Shown piece after piece: positions 33,055 to 43,861 of a DNA stretch of 64,000 nt (positions are counted from its first letter, which is position 1; each line of letters begins with the position of its first letter). This stretch comes from CAWDZK01 sp963807005 (lineage in GTDB: Bacteria; Actinomycetota; Actinomycetes; JACCUZ01). The stretch is taken from assembly GCA_963807005.1 (NCBI GenBank), contig CAWDZK010000003.1, forward strand, positions 276,323 through 340,322, given 5' to 3'. A model generated the notes under the pieces. The model ran no database searches. It saw nothing but the letters and a program-made list of their open reading frames with translations, and was not told where the DNA came from. Both the position numbers and the translations under genes were made by a program.

Positions 33055-34553
33055 GCAGCTCCCAGCTCGCCTCTCTCGTCGCACTGCGCTGGCGGATGGT
33101 GCGCTCACCCCGGGCGCGCGCGGGCTTCCTGGCGCTGTCGGCGACGATCCCAGCGCTCTGCGCAGCAGCCGTGGCGGTCGGGCTGCTGCTCCCCCGCGAC
33201 CGCAGCTTCGAGATCACCCTGCTCGCGCCGACGGCGTACCTCTCGGTGGCGCTGCTCGCGATCATCGCTCCGCTGATCGCCGGAGGCGGCAACGAGCTCT
33301 TCCCGGCCGAGCAGCTCGTCGCCTACCCCGTCAACGGCCGGACCCAGTACACGACGTCGCTCGCGCTGACCCCGCTGAACCTGGCCTGGACCGCGCAGCT
33401 GGTGGGGCTGCTGGGCCTGACCTCGTTCGCCATCGGCCCGACGTGGGGGGTGCCGTTGGGCCTGCTCACCTGCCTGGCGTACATCGGCCTGGTCACCGTG
33501 GCGGGCCAGGCCCTGGCCTGGGCCGTGATCGGCGTCCGGACGTCCCGTCGGGGCCGCGTCGCGACCTGGACGTTGGCCGGCGTCATCGTCGCCTCGGCGC
33601 TGGTGGTCGTGGCAAGCCAGCACGTGGGAGACGTCCTCGACCGCGTCCCGACCACGGCTGTCGTGACCTCGGCCATCGGCGGGTCCTACGGGGCCTACGG
33701 GAGCTGGCTGCTCGTTCTCGCGATCCTCGTCCTGCTCGCGCTGGGTGCCGACGCCCTGGGTCGGCGGACCTGCTCCTGGGCGATCCGGCAGCCCGGCGAC
33801 CTGGGGACCCGGATCATGTCCACGGCGGTGCGCCGCCGCCCGGCACCGCGCAGCGCCCGGGGCGCCGTGCTCGCGACCGACCGGGCCAGCGTCTGGCGCT
33901 CTGCGCCCCTGCGCCGCGGCCTGCTCGTGCTGGGCATCCTGCCGGGCGCGGTGGCGGCGATCGCGCGCCTCGACTGGCCTTCCCTCGTCCTCCTGCCGGG
34001 GCTGGTCTCGGCCGGCGCGGGCCTGCTGTTCGGCGTCAACGCGTTCTGCCTCGACGGCTCCGGCTCGGTCTGGCTCGAGGGCCTGCCCCGGCGTCCCGGG
34101 CTGGCCTTCTGGTGCAAGGCGCAGGTGATCGGCGAGACCTGCCTGGTCGCCATCGTGCTCACCCTGTCGGCAGCGCTGCTGCGCACCGCCGACGCACCGT
34201 CCGCCGCCCAGCTCTCGGCGCTGGTGGCGTGCTCGGTCGTCTCGCTGACCCGCGTGGTGGCCCTGTGCATGGAGCTGTCGGTCCGGCACCCCTACCGGGC
34301 GGACCTGCGGGGACCGCGGGACACACCGGCGCCGCCGGGGGTGATGGCGGCGTACTCGGCCCGGCTGGCCCTGTCCACGACCCTCGTCGCGATCCTGTTC
34401 TCCGCGGTGGCCGAGGTCGCGCCCTGGCGCTGGTCGGTCTTCCTGGCCGTCCCGTTCGTGCTGCTGAGCGCCCGCCGCCTGGTCGCCGCCGCCCGCCGGT
34501 GGGACCGCCCCGACGTCCGCGCCGGGGTGGTCGCGGTGGTGGCCAGCGGGTGA
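33051..34553 (+). CDS. ABC-type membrane permease, 500 residues
   Basis: Polytopic membrane protein with about 11-12 helices and short loops. Polar segments such as SRRGRVATW and RRRPAPRSARG lie between the helices. It has no family motif that I recognise beyond general ABC-2 type permeases. Translational overlap with the ATPase gene (GTG 33051, stop 33052-33054) assigns it as the partner. The frame upstream of 33051 belongs to the ATPase region. After its stop, 34554-34787 holds no gene; this is the probable promoter region of the tad cluster. Confidence 0.78.
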   Translation: MSSSQLASLVALRWRMVRSPRARAGFLALSATIPALCAAAVAVGLLLPRDRSFEITLLAPTAYLSVALLAIIAPLIAGGGNELFPAEQLVAYPVNGRTQYTTSLALTPLNLAWTAQLVGLLGLTSFAIGPTWGVPLGLLTCLAYIGLVTVAGQALAWAVIGVRTSRRGRVATWTLAGVIVASALVVVASQHVGDVLDRVPTTAVVTSAIGGSYGAYGSWLLVLAILVLLALGADALGRRTCSWAIRQPGDLGTRIMSTAVRRRPAPRSARGAVLATDRASVWRSAPLRRGLLVLGILPGAVAAIARLDWPSLVLLPGLVSAGAGLLFGVNAFCLDGSGSVWLEGLPRRPGLAFWCKAQVIGETCLVAIVLTLSAALLRTADAPSAAQLSALVACSVVSLTRVVALCMELSVRHPYRADLRGPRDTPAPPGVMAAYSARLALSTTLVAILFSAVAEVAPWRWSVFLAVPFVLLSARRLVAAARRWDRPDVRAGVVAVVASG

Positions 34554-34787
34554 GGACATCTCCTGACAAGGTGGACGCGGCACCGAGGGCCGGACCGGAG
34601 CTTGACCGAGGACTGGACGGCGGCCCGGAGATTGGGGCATTTGGTTCCCTGGCCACTGACGGCTGGGTAACGTCCTCGGTGTCGTGACCCGAATACCGTC
34701 CGCGTCCAGCGCCGGCAGGCCCGCCCGCGGGCAGCACCGGGCCGGGCCCGGCTCAACTCCGCCGGAAACGTACCGATTGAAGGAACC

Positions 34788-35521
34788 ATGGGACGACGCA
34801 CTCTGCTCCTGATCGCCGCGCTGGTCGTCGCGGCCCTCGGGACCACCGGTGTGTTCCTCTACGTCAACGGCGTCGACGCCCGAGCGCGGGCCGGCTACGA
34901 GACCGTCGAGATCCTGGTCGCCACCGCGGAGATCCCGGCGGGAATCACCGGCCAGCAGGCCGCCGACCTCAGCGCCATCGGTACCCGGGAGTACTTCGCC
35001 GACAGCGTCGACGGACTTCACGGCCATGAGCAGCATCGACACCATCGCCGACAAGGTGGCGCTGGCACCGATCGCGATCGGCGAGCCGATCCTCGAGACC
35101 CAGTTCGGCGGCGCGGACGAGTCCAGCGGCCCTGCCCATCCCCGACGGCAAGCTGGCGGTCAGCATCGAGCTCGGCGACCCCGCAGAGGGTCGGCAGCTT
35201 CGTGGGTCCCGGGTCCCAGGTGGCGATCATGCTCACCTCCACCGAGACCAGCCGGCCCCAACGCCGGTCAGGTGTCCACCCGGGTGCTGCTGCCCAGCGT
35301 CGAGGTGATCGCCGCGGGGGACAGCACAACGACGACCGCCGACACCGGGCAGGCGGATGCCGCTCGCCAAGGCGATCATGACGTTGGCCGTCGACCAGAG
35401 CGAGGCGCAGAAGATCGTGTACGCCCAGACGAACGGCGAGCTGTACTTCCTGCTCCGCGGCAACGACGCGAAGATCGACCCGAACGACCCGGGCGCCACT
35501 GCAAAGAACCTGTTCAACTGA
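34788..35521 (+). pseudogene. CpaB/RcpC-like SAF-domain pilus protein, about five frameshifts
   Basis: The pieces, in order, rotate through all three frames, each by one extra base: an N-terminal helix LLLIAALVVAALGTTGVFLY and VEILVATAEIPAGITGQQA (frame one); SSIDTIADKVALAPIAIGEP (two); LPIPDGKLAVSIELGDP (three); VGSFVGPGSQVAIMLT (one); NAGQVSTRVLLPSVEVIAAG (two); AIMTLAVDQSEAQKIVYAQT and GELYFLLRGNDAKIDPND (three). Together they give the single membrane helix, the SAF domain and the C-terminal domain of Flp pilus assembly protein CpaB. The stop at 35519-35521 is one base before the cpaE ATG. Residue content is well kept, so decay is very recent or the read is faulty. Confidence 0.78.
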
Positions 35522-35522
35522 C

Positions 35523-36730
35523 ATGACCGCCATCGTCGACCTCGACCCGAACATCTCCGAGACGCTGCGCTCGGCGCTGGGAGCGGACAGCCAGGTCCTT
35601 CCCTCGCTGGACGCCCTGCGGCGGCACCTCGAGACCCAGTTCGGCGAGGACACGGTCGTCCTCGGCCCCACCGTCGACCAGTCCGCGGCGCTCACGCTGG
35701 CCGCCTCGATGCGGGTGACCCGGCCGAGCCTGGCCGTCATCCTGGTCCGGCGGAGGGTGGACACGTCGGTGCTCACCGACGCCCTGCGGTCCGGGGTCTT
35801 CGAGGTGGTCGAGGAGCGGGACCTGGCCGGCCTCACCACCGCGGTGCGCCGGGCCCGCGAGCTGGCCCGCCAGCTCCGCGAGACCGTCGACGGCGCCGCG
35901 ACCCCCGGCCAGAAGGCGAACCGGGGCCAGCTCGTGACGGTGTTCTCGGCCAAGGGCGGCTGCGGCAAGACCACCCTCGCCACCAACCTCGCGGCGTCGC
36001 TCGCCGACCGGGGACGCCGGGAGGTCTGCCTGGTCGACCTCGACCTCGCCTTCGGCGACGTCGCGATCGCCCTCCAGCTCTTCCCGGCGCACACGATCGC
36101 CGACGCCGTGCCCCTCGCCGACAACCTGGACGCGTCGGCACTGAAGTCGCTGCTCACGCCGCACTCGCCCGGTCTGACCACGCTCGTCGCGCCGATCGAG
36201 CCGGGCACCGCCGAGTCGATCCCGGCGTCGCTGGTCACCACCGTCCTCGACCTGCTCAAGCAGGAGTTCGACTTCGTGGTGGTCGACACCCCGCCCGCGT
36301 TCGACGACCACGTGCTGGCGGCCTTCGACCAGAGCGACCTGGTCGCCCTGCTGGCCACGCTGGACATCCCGGCGCTGAAGAACCTCAAGCTGACGCTGGA
36401 GACCCTCGACCTGCTCAACTACCCCCGCGACCGCTGGCGGCTGGTCCTCAACCGGGCCGACTCGAAGGTCGGCCTCGCCCTCAACGAGGTCGAGAAGACG
36501 CTCAAGGCCCCGATCGCGGCGCAGATCCCGAGCTCACGCGACGTGCCCGCCTCGATCAACCGCGGCGTCCCGATCGTCCTCGACGACCCCAAGCACCCGG
36601 TGAGCCTGGCCATCAAGGCGTTCGGCGAGCGCAACGTCGCCGCCATCACCGCCACGAGCAGCGACGGCAGCATCCCGAGCGAGCTGCGGACCGACCGGCG
36701 CGGCCTGCTCCGCCGGAGGACGAGGACGAC

Positions 36731-36734
<4 letters not shown>
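35523..36734 (+). CDS. CpaE/TadZ-like pilus-localisation ATPase
   Basis: 403 residues. The N-terminal 120 residues form a receiver-like domain without a phospho-acceptor pattern. A MinD/ParA ATPase domain follows with the deviant Walker A KGGCGKTT at 144-151, LVDLDLAFGDVAIAL, and VVVDTPPAFDDHV (Walker B). TadZ/CpaE proteins localise the Tad secretion machine to its place in the cell. The C-terminal tail is Arg-rich. The start is one base after the broken cpaB, and the stop overlaps cpaF (ATGA). Intact, unlike its upstream neighbour. Confidence 0.9.
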
Positions 36735-38121
<1,387 letters not shown>

Positions 38122-38125
<4 letters not shown>

Positions 38126-39303
38126 GCCGGGGACGACACCTCGTAGCGGTCCTCCTGCTCGGTCGTCCTCGGCGCGCTGGCGCCGAACCGCTCCGGCAGC
38201 TGCCGCGGAGTCCGGCAAGATCGTGCTGGCGACTCGCGAGGACGGGACCCTTCAGGTCGTCTTCCAGGCGGACGGGCTGCCGCCGGGCGCGACCGTCGAC
38301 CTCGACAGCGTCACCGTGACCATCGACGGCCGGCCGGTCGAGCCCCCGGACGTCGAGCTGCTGGATACCGGCGAGCCGGGTCGACGCGCACCACGGTCCT
38401 CGCCATCGACACCAGCAACAGCATGAGTCGCGGAGCAAGCTCGCTGTCGGCCCAGGCCGCCGCGAGGGCATTCCTCGCCGCCCTTCCTGCCCGACGTCAT
38501 CGTCGGGCTGGTCACCTTCGGCAGGACGTCACGAGCCTCGCCCTGGCGCCGACCCCAACCACGGCGACGTCGAGGCGGCCATCGACGCGCTCACCGTGAG
38601 CACCAGCTCTCGGCACGGCGCTGTACGACGGGGCGGCGACGGCCGTCGACCTCGACCGGCGACGCCGACGTGCGCAGCGTGCTGATGCTCTCCGACGGCG
38701 AGCAGTTCGGCGGACAGCGACCCCACCCTGAGCGAGGCCATCGGTCACGGGCCACGAGCGACGGCGTTCAGATCAACGGCGTGTACATCGGTTCCGAGGT
38801 CCACGGCGCCCAGCTCCTTCTCGGATCTGACCAAGGGCACCGTGGATCGGTGGTGAAGGTCGGGACAGCCGACCTGGCGGCAGATCTTCGCAGCAGAAGG
38901 CCGAGGACATCAAGACCCAGATCAGCATCACCGGCGCAGTCCCCGCCGGCGTCCCGGACTCGGCAAAGGTGGTCGTGACCGCACGCGCCGGCGACCGGAC
39001 GCTGTCCGCCAGCCAGCCTGACCTACGCCGCGGGGAGCAGCCCCACCACGGCACCGACCGAGCGCGCCGGCCCGATCCCGGTCGTGGCCTCCGACGAGTC
39101 GCTGCTCGACCCTTCGACGCTTCCGTACCTGCTCGGCGCACTCTTCCTCGGACTGCTCGTCATCGTCTACGTCGCCCTGGCAGCGACCAAGCGAGACGAG
39201 AAGCACGGCCGGCTGCGCCGCCGGCTGTCCCTGTACACCCAGGCCGGCCGGTCCCCTGCGGCCAAGCAGCGGCGAGAGCGCCACCGCCCTCGGCAGCAGC
39301 CAG
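38122..39303 (+). pseudogene. VWA-domain N-terminal half of a TadB fusion, many frameshifts
   Basis: From the ATG overlapping cpaF, scattered fragments restore a signal-like N-terminus (SRGRHLVAVLLL), then GKIVLATREDGTLQVVFQAD, LPPGATVDLDSVTVTIDGRP and a VWA core. RTTVLAIDTSNSM is the metal-ion motif; DVEAAIDALTVST, ADVRSVLMLSDGEQFGG and DGVQINGVYIGSEV follow. Finally a membrane segment, LPYLLGALFLGLLVIVYVAL, leads into the TadB part. Roughly eight to ten frame changes occur over 1.1 kb. VWA domains fused to the N-terminus of a TadB protein occur in actinobacteria. The next frame, from 39304, is open. Confidence 0.7.
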
Positions 39304-40101
39304 GTGGCCCGCAGCGCCGTCGAGCTCGCCGGCCGGGTGGTCGACAAGCGCGACTTCGAGAGCGCGCTGTCCCTGCGCCTCGACGCCGCCGGCGTCCCGC
39401 TCCGCGCGGCGGAGTGGATGCTGATCCATCTAGGCATCGCGATCGGCACCTCGCTCGTCCTCATGCTGCTGTCCGGTGGCGCGATCCTCCCGACAGCCGT
39501 CGGCCTCGCCGCCGGTCTCTGGGTCCCGTGGGCCTACCTGCTGGTCAAGGAGACGCGCCGGACCTCGGCGTTCCTGGCCCAGCTGCCCGACACCCTGCAG
39601 CTCATCGCCGGCAGCCTGTCAGCGGGGTACTCCATGCCGCAGGCGATGGACACCGTCGTCCGCGAGGGGTCGCAGCCGGTCACCAGCGAGTTCAACCGGG
39701 CCCTGGTCGAGGCACGGCTCGGCGTCCCGATGGAGGACGCCCTGGAGTCCGTCGCCGAGCGGATGAAGAGCAAGGACTTCGCCTGGGTCGTGATGGCGAT
39801 CCGGATCCAGCGCGACGTCGGCGGCAACCTCGCCGAGCTGCTCACGACCGTGTCCCAGACGCTGCGCGAGCGGGAGGCGCTCCGCCGGCAGGTGAAGGTC
39901 TTGTCCGCCGAGGGGCGGCTCTCGGCCTGGATCCTCGGCCTGCTGCCGCCGGCCTTCGCGCTGTACCTGCTGGTGGCGCAACCCCGCTACCTCAAGCCGC
40001 TGGTCACCGAACCCGCCGGCTGGCTGATGCTGGGCTTCGGTGGCGTGCTGCTCGTCGTCGGCGCTCTGTGGATGCGCAAGGCCGTCAGGGTGGAGGTCTA
40101 G
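39304..40101 (+). CDS. tadB: TadB-like pilus inner-membrane platform domain
   Basis: The part that stays in frame gives about 265 residues. Blocks are AVELAGRVVDKRDFESALS and LRLDAAGVPLRAAEWMLIHLG, two membrane helices, then the type II secretion F core with SLSAGYSMPQAMDTVVREG and FAWVVMAIRIQRDVGGNLAEL and another pair of C-terminal helices. TadB and TadC form the platform that the ATPase drives. The ATG at 39304 is only the first available start; the real protein probably continues from the broken VWA half. Its stop overlaps the tadC start by one base. Confidence 0.8.
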   Translation: MARSAVELAGRVVDKRDFESALSLRLDAAGVPLRAAEWMLIHLGIAIGTSLVLMLLSGGAILPTAVGLAAGLWVPWAYLLVKETRRTSAFLAQLPDTLQLIAGSLSAGYSMPQAMDTVVREGSQPVTSEFNRALVEARLGVPMEDALESVAERMKSKDFAWVVMAIRIQRDVGGNLAELLTTVSQTLREREALRRQVKVLSAEGRLSAWILGLLPPAFALYLLVAQPRYLKPLVTEPAGWLMLGFGGVLLVVGALWMRKAVRVEV

Positions 40102-41045
40102 TGGACGCGCCGACCCTGCTCGTCCTCGGCCTGGCGGGCATCTTCCTCGCCATCGCCCTGGCCCTCGCCACCGTCGGGGCGATCACCTCCGAGCGACAGC
40201 AGGTCGCCCGGTCCCTGGCCGCCGTGCAGGCGATCAGAGCAGCCCCGCAGTCCATGCAGCACGAGCTGAACAAGCCGTTCACGGATCGGGTCATCACGCC
40301 GGCGCTCGCCCGGTTCACCCGGCTGGGGCGGCGCTTCACCGCAGGCCACCAGGTCTCCCGGATCCGGCACCGGCTCGAGCTGGCCGGCAACCCGCCGCAG
40401 TGGGACGTCGACCGGGTGATCGCCTTCAAGATGCTCGGGGCGATCGCCGGACTGGCGCTGGGCATCGGTCTCCCTCTCGCGCTCGGCGCCGGCGTCCTCA
40501 CCGTGCTGGGCCTGGCGATCGTGCTCGCGTTGGTCGGCTTCTTCGCCCCGAACCTCGCCATCTACCAGCTCGGCTACAACCGCCGTGAGCAGATCCGCCG
40601 GGACCTTCCGGACGGCATGGACCTGCTCACCATCTCGGTGGAGGCCGGGCTGGCCTTCGACGCCGCCCTCGCGCAGGTCGCGCGCAACACGACCGGCCCG
40701 CTCGCCGACGAGTTCTTCCGAGTCCTCCAGGAGATGCAGATCGGGCTCGGCCGGGTGGACGCCCTGCGGGCTCTCGGCGACCGGTCCGACCTGCCGGAGC
40801 TGCGCGGCTTCGTCACCGCGATGGTGCAGGCCGACTCCTTCGGCATCCCGATCGCCGCGGTGCTGCGGGTGCAGGCGAAGGACCTGCGGATCAAGCGACG
40901 TCAACGGGCCGAGGAGCTGGCGCAGAAGGTGCCGGTGAAGATCCTCTTCCCGCTCATCTTCTGCATCCTGCCGTCGCTGTTCGTGGTCATCCTCGGACCT
41001 GCGGCCATCAACATCTTCCACTCGTTCAGCGGCCGCCTGACCTGA
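40101..41045 (+). CDS. tadC: TadC-like pilus inner-membrane platform protein
   Basis: 314 residues with an N-terminal helix (LLVLGLAGIFLAIALALATVG), two more near 110-155 and one at the C-terminus (ILFPLIFCILPSLFVVILGP). The cytoplasmic F domain contains LPDGMDLLTISVEAGLAFDAALAQV and GRVDALRALGDRSDLPELRGFV, characteristic of TadC. GTG 40101 shares its G with the tadB stop. After its stop there are 84 nt without a gene before the sensor kinase. Confidence 0.9.
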   Translation: MDAPTLLVLGLAGIFLAIALALATVGAITSERQQVARSLAAVQAIRAAPQSMQHELNKPFTDRVITPALARFTRLGRRFTAGHQVSRIRHRLELAGNPPQWDVDRVIAFKMLGAIAGLALGIGLPLALGAGVLTVLGLAIVLALVGFFAPNLAIYQLGYNRREQIRRDLPDGMDLLTISVEAGLAFDAALAQVARNTTGPLADEFFRVLQEMQIGLGRVDALRALGDRSDLPELRGFVTAMVQADSFGIPIAAVLRVQAKDLRIKRRQRAEELAQKVPVKILFPLIFCILPSLFVVILGPAAINIFHSFSGRLT

Positions 41046-41129
41046 CGCCGCAGCCCCCCGGCGACACGCCAAGACGGGGAAAAGCGGCAGAAGGTGGTCT
41101 GCGTCAGCCCACTGTGACAGCGTCGCGGC

Positions 41130-42731
41130 ATGGCCTTGGCTGCATTCCGGGCTCAGCTCCGCCCGGAGCAGCGGGTGGTGCTCGTGGTCCGCGCCAGCCT
41201 GGCGGTCACCTGCGGCACCCTGACCCTGGTCCGAGGGCAGACGGTCGCCGACGTGACCGCGGTAGCCCTGCTCCTGGGGATCGCGCTGCTGGCGTCCACC
41301 CCCCTTCCGGTCGGACTCGGGCCGGTGGCGAGCTTCGCTCCGGTCGTCGAGGCCGTCCTGGCCTGCTGCGCCATGCTGGTGGTGGAGCCCCTGCCGGAGA
41401 CCCTGCTCCCCTACCTGCTGGCACCGGCGCTGGCCGCCGGTCTGACGGGTGGGGTACGGATCGCGATCACCGCCACCGGCCTCGCGGCCCTGGCGCTGCT
41501 GCTGGGCTTTCTGGTGGGGGACGAGACCCTCAGCTGGAGCAGCTATGTGGCGATCGAGAGCCGATGGACGCTGATCACCCTTGCCGTCGCTCTGCTGGGG
41601 GCGTGGGTCGGCCGGCTCCAGCAGGCCGGGCAGGAGCAGACCGAGAACGTCGCGTACGCCGCGGCGTACCGGCTCATCTCGCAGCTGCGCCTGGTGGCCC
41701 GCCAGCTCTCCGGTGGCCTGGACCCGGTCAGTCTCGGCCAGCAGATGCTCGAGCAGGTCAACGGTGTGGCCCCCTTCGACCGTGGTGCCGTCTATGTGCG
41801 CTCCAGCGGCAGCCGGCTCTCGCCGGTGACCTATCTCGGCGCCGACCGGCTCGACTGGGACGTGGACAACCCGCAGTTCGACGAGGCCTGGGCCTCCAGC
41901 ACGGCGATGCGGTCGACCCAGCCGTTCACGCGCGGCACCACCGGTCACTCCGCCGTGCTGCCGCTGCGGATCGGGCTGCGGACCTTCGGGCTCGTCGCGG
42001 TCGAGCGGTCCCACGGCGGAGCGTTCGAGCCGGCCCAGCTGGCGGCCGCGGAGCACGTGCTGGAGGAGCTCGGGCTGCGGCTGGAGACGGCGCTGCTCTT
42101 CAGCGAGGTGCGAAGCCTCGCGACGGCGGAGGAACGCCGCCGGCTGGCCCGGGAGATCCACGACGGGATCGCCCAGGAGCTGGCGTCGATGGGCTACGTG
42201 GTGGACGACCTGGCCGCCCGGGCCCGCTACCTGCCAGACCTCGAGGCCGACCTCAAGACGTTGCGCAGCGAGCTCACCCGGGTCATCACCGAGCTGCGGC
42301 TGTCCATCTTCGACCTCCGCAGCGAGGTCCAGACCACGACCGGGCTCGGGACAGCGCTGTCCGACTACGTGCGGCAGGTCGGCGCGGGCTCCAACCTCAC
42401 CGTCCACCTGGTGCTGGACGAGAAGCCGGTCCGGCTGCCGATCGACTCGGAGACCGAGCTGCTCCGGATCGCGCAGGAGGCCGTCACGAACGCCCGCAAG
42501 CACGCCAACGCCCAGAACCTCTGGGTCACCTGCCGGATCGACCCGCCCGGGGCCTACCTCGCCGTCGCGGACGACGGGGACGGACTCGGCAGGCCACGTG
42601 ACGACAGCTTCGGCCTGGAGGTGATGCGTGAGCGGGCCGAGCGGATCGGTGCCCGGCTGTCGGTCGAAAATCGCCCCGAAGGGGGCACAGCGGTGCAGGT
42701 CACGCTAGGTGCGGCGCCGCTCGCCGACTAA
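41130..42731 (+). CDS. Membrane sensor histidine kinase with GAF domain, in tad cluster
   Basis: 533 residues. Five or six N-terminal membrane helices (about 20-165) are followed by a short coiled linker and a GAF domain (about 190-330) with PFDRGAVYVRSSG. A HisKA_3 domain has the phospho-His in RRRLAREIHDGIAQELASMG, and the HATPase domain includes AQEAVTNARKHANAQ and VADDGDGLG. It lies between tadC and flp with its regulator next door, so it probably controls pilus production. The signal is unknown. Confidence 0.88.
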   Translation: MALAAFRAQLRPEQRVVLVVRASLAVTCGTLTLVRGQTVADVTAVALLLGIALLASTPLPVGLGPVASFAPVVEAVLACCAMLVVEPLPETLLPYLLAPALAAGLTGGVRIAITATGLAALALLLGFLVGDETLSWSSYVAIESRWTLITLAVALLGAWVGRLQQAGQEQTENVAYAAAYRLISQLRLVARQLSGGLDPVSLGQQMLEQVNGVAPFDRGAVYVRSSGSRLSPVTYLGADRLDWDVDNPQFDEAWASSTAMRSTQPFTRGTTGHSAVLPLRIGLRTFGLVAVERSHGGAFEPAQLAAAEHVLEELGLRLETALLFSEVRSLATAEERRRLAREIHDGIAQELASMGYVVDDLAARARYLPDLEADLKTLRSELTRVITELRLSIFDLRSEVQTTTGLGTALSDYVRQVGAGSNLTVHLVLDEKPVRLPIDSETELLRIAQEAVTNARKHANAQNLWVTCRIDPPGAYLAVADDGDGLGRPRDDSFGLEVMRERAERIGARLSVENRPEGGTAVQVTLGAAPLAD

Positions 42732-42741
42732 GGTGTCCGCT

Positions 42742-43386
42742 GTGTCCACCTCGGTCGTACTCGTCGATGACCACGAGCTGATCAGGCAAGGCCTGCGCCG
42801 CGCGTTCGAGCGCACCGGCGACTTCTCCGTCGTCGGCGAGGCCGGCAGCGTGGCCCAGGCCCTCGACGTCATCGGCAGCAACGAGCCCGACGTGGTGATC
42901 TTCGACGTGCGGCTGCCCGACGGCAGTGGCCTCGACGCCGCCAAGAAGGTGCGCGACGCGTACCCCGCCATGGGCATCGTGGTGCTCACGATGTACGCCG
43001 GCGACGACCAGCTCTTCGGCGCCCTGGAGGCCGGTGCCTCGGCCTTCGTGCCGAAGGACGCGCCCGCCGAGGACGTCATATCGGCCGCCCGGCACGCCGC
43101 CGTCTCCCCCCGGGCTTTCACCGCCAACGACCTCGCCGGCGCCATGCAGCGCCGCCTGACCCCCTCCGGGCCTCAGCTCAGCCCGAGGGAGCGCGAGGTG
43201 CTCGGGCTGCTGGCGGACGGCCTAGGCGTCGCCGCCATCTCCAAGCAGCTGTTCATCAGCGAGTCGACCACCAAGACCCACATCTCGAAGGTCTACGAGA
43301 AGCTCGGCGCGGCGAACCGGGCCCAGGCCCTCATGACGGCGATGCGGCTCGGCCTGATCGCCAACCCCGCCGAGCCAGGTTATTGA
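42742..43386 (+). CDS. NarL/LuxR-type response regulator, in tad cluster
   Basis: 214 residues. The receiver has the D9-D10 pair, phospho-acceptor D55 in FDVRLPDG, VVLTMYAG and the Lys of FVPKDAPA. The LuxR helix-turn-helix (about 150-212) reads LSPREREVLGLLADGLGVAAISKQLFISESTTKTHISKVY. GTG 42742 follows TAAGGT (42729-42734) by seven bases, so it may also have a promoter of its own at the end of the kinase gene. GTG 42733 is an alternative in-frame start. Likely target: the flp promoter immediately downstream. Confidence 0.9.
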   Translation: MSTSVVLVDDHELIRQGLRRAFERTGDFSVVGEAGSVAQALDVIGSNEPDVVIFDVRLPDGSGLDAAKKVRDAYPAMGIVVLTMYAGDDQLFGALEAGASAFVPKDAPAEDVISAARHAAVSPRAFTANDLAGAMQRRLTPSGPQLSPREREVLGLLADGLGVAAISKQLFISESTTKTHISKVYEKLGAANRAQALMTAMRLGLIANPAEPGY

Positions 43387-43393
43387 GCGTGGC

Positions 43394-43411
43394 ATCAGCC
43401 GTTCGGCTGAT
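43394..43411. terminator. Hairpin after the response regulator
   Basis: ATCAGCCG and CGGCTGAT pair perfectly around a TT dinucleotide, seven bases after the stop. The stem is modest and no U-tract follows; it could instead be an operator in the flp upstream region (43387-43528), which otherwise holds no gene. Confidence 0.5.
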
Positions 43412-43528
43412 ATCGAATCAACCGGCTGAAGGATCGGTTTCGGCCGTGAAAGTGTCGATTCTTGATACACGGTCGGTCCCCAGCACCGGGGTCTGGATGC
43501 ACCGCACGGTCTTCGGAGGTCGAACCCC

Positions 43529-43744
43529 ATGCTCGCCTACATCCGCACTGTCGCCGCCAAGAAGGACGACGGCGCCTCTGCCGTCGAGTACGGCCTCCTT
43601 GTCGCCGCGATCGCTGCTCTCATCGTGATCATCGTCTTCGCGCTCGGCGGGCTGGTCCGCGACGTCTTCAGCAACACCTGCGAGACGATCGCCAGCAACG
43701 CGGCCCCCGGCCTGTCGCCCTCCGGGGACTGCTCCTCCTCCTAG
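43529..43744 (+). CDS. flp: Flp-type pilin prepilin
   Basis: 71 residues, the major subunit of the Tad pilus. A short basic leader ends KKDDG; the predicted prepilin peptidase cut is after Gly15, giving mature ASAVEYGLLVAAIAALIVII with the conserved Glu-Tyr pair (E20, Y21) and a hydrophobic assembly helix. The C-terminal part has two cysteines (in SNTCE and GDCSSS) that may form a disulfide. GGAGG at 43515-43519 gives strong initiation. A prepilin peptidase (TadV) is not in the window. Confidence 0.93.
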   Translation: MLAYIRTVAAKKDDGASAVEYGLLVAAIAALIVIIVFALGGLVRDVFSNTCETIASNAAPGLSPSGDCSSS

Positions 43745-43861
43745 CGATTCCGCACCGACAGGTGGGTGACGTCGACCGCCACGACGGGCGGCGACGCCAC
43801 TCACCGGTGGGGCAGCCGGAGGCCTGACCTCGGCGACCCCCGGAGGAGGACTGGCCGTTCT

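Noticed and set aside
30313..33108. Minus-strand open frame of 931 codons opposite the acyl-CoA ligase and ABC genes
   Set aside because: It lacks any recognisable domain and is Arg-, Gly- and His-rich as expected from the antisense of GC-rich codons. The plus-strand genes it covers have full family motifs.
34788..35521. Programmed frameshifting in cpaB
   Set aside because: Five or more shifts in 730 bp, with no slippery heptamer plus pseudoknot pattern seen, is not how programmed frameshifting works.
40098..42503. Minus-strand open frame of 801 codons opposite tadC and the sensor kinase
   Set aside because: Repetitive Gln/Gly/Arg composition, no ribosome site, and both plus-strand genes are well supported.
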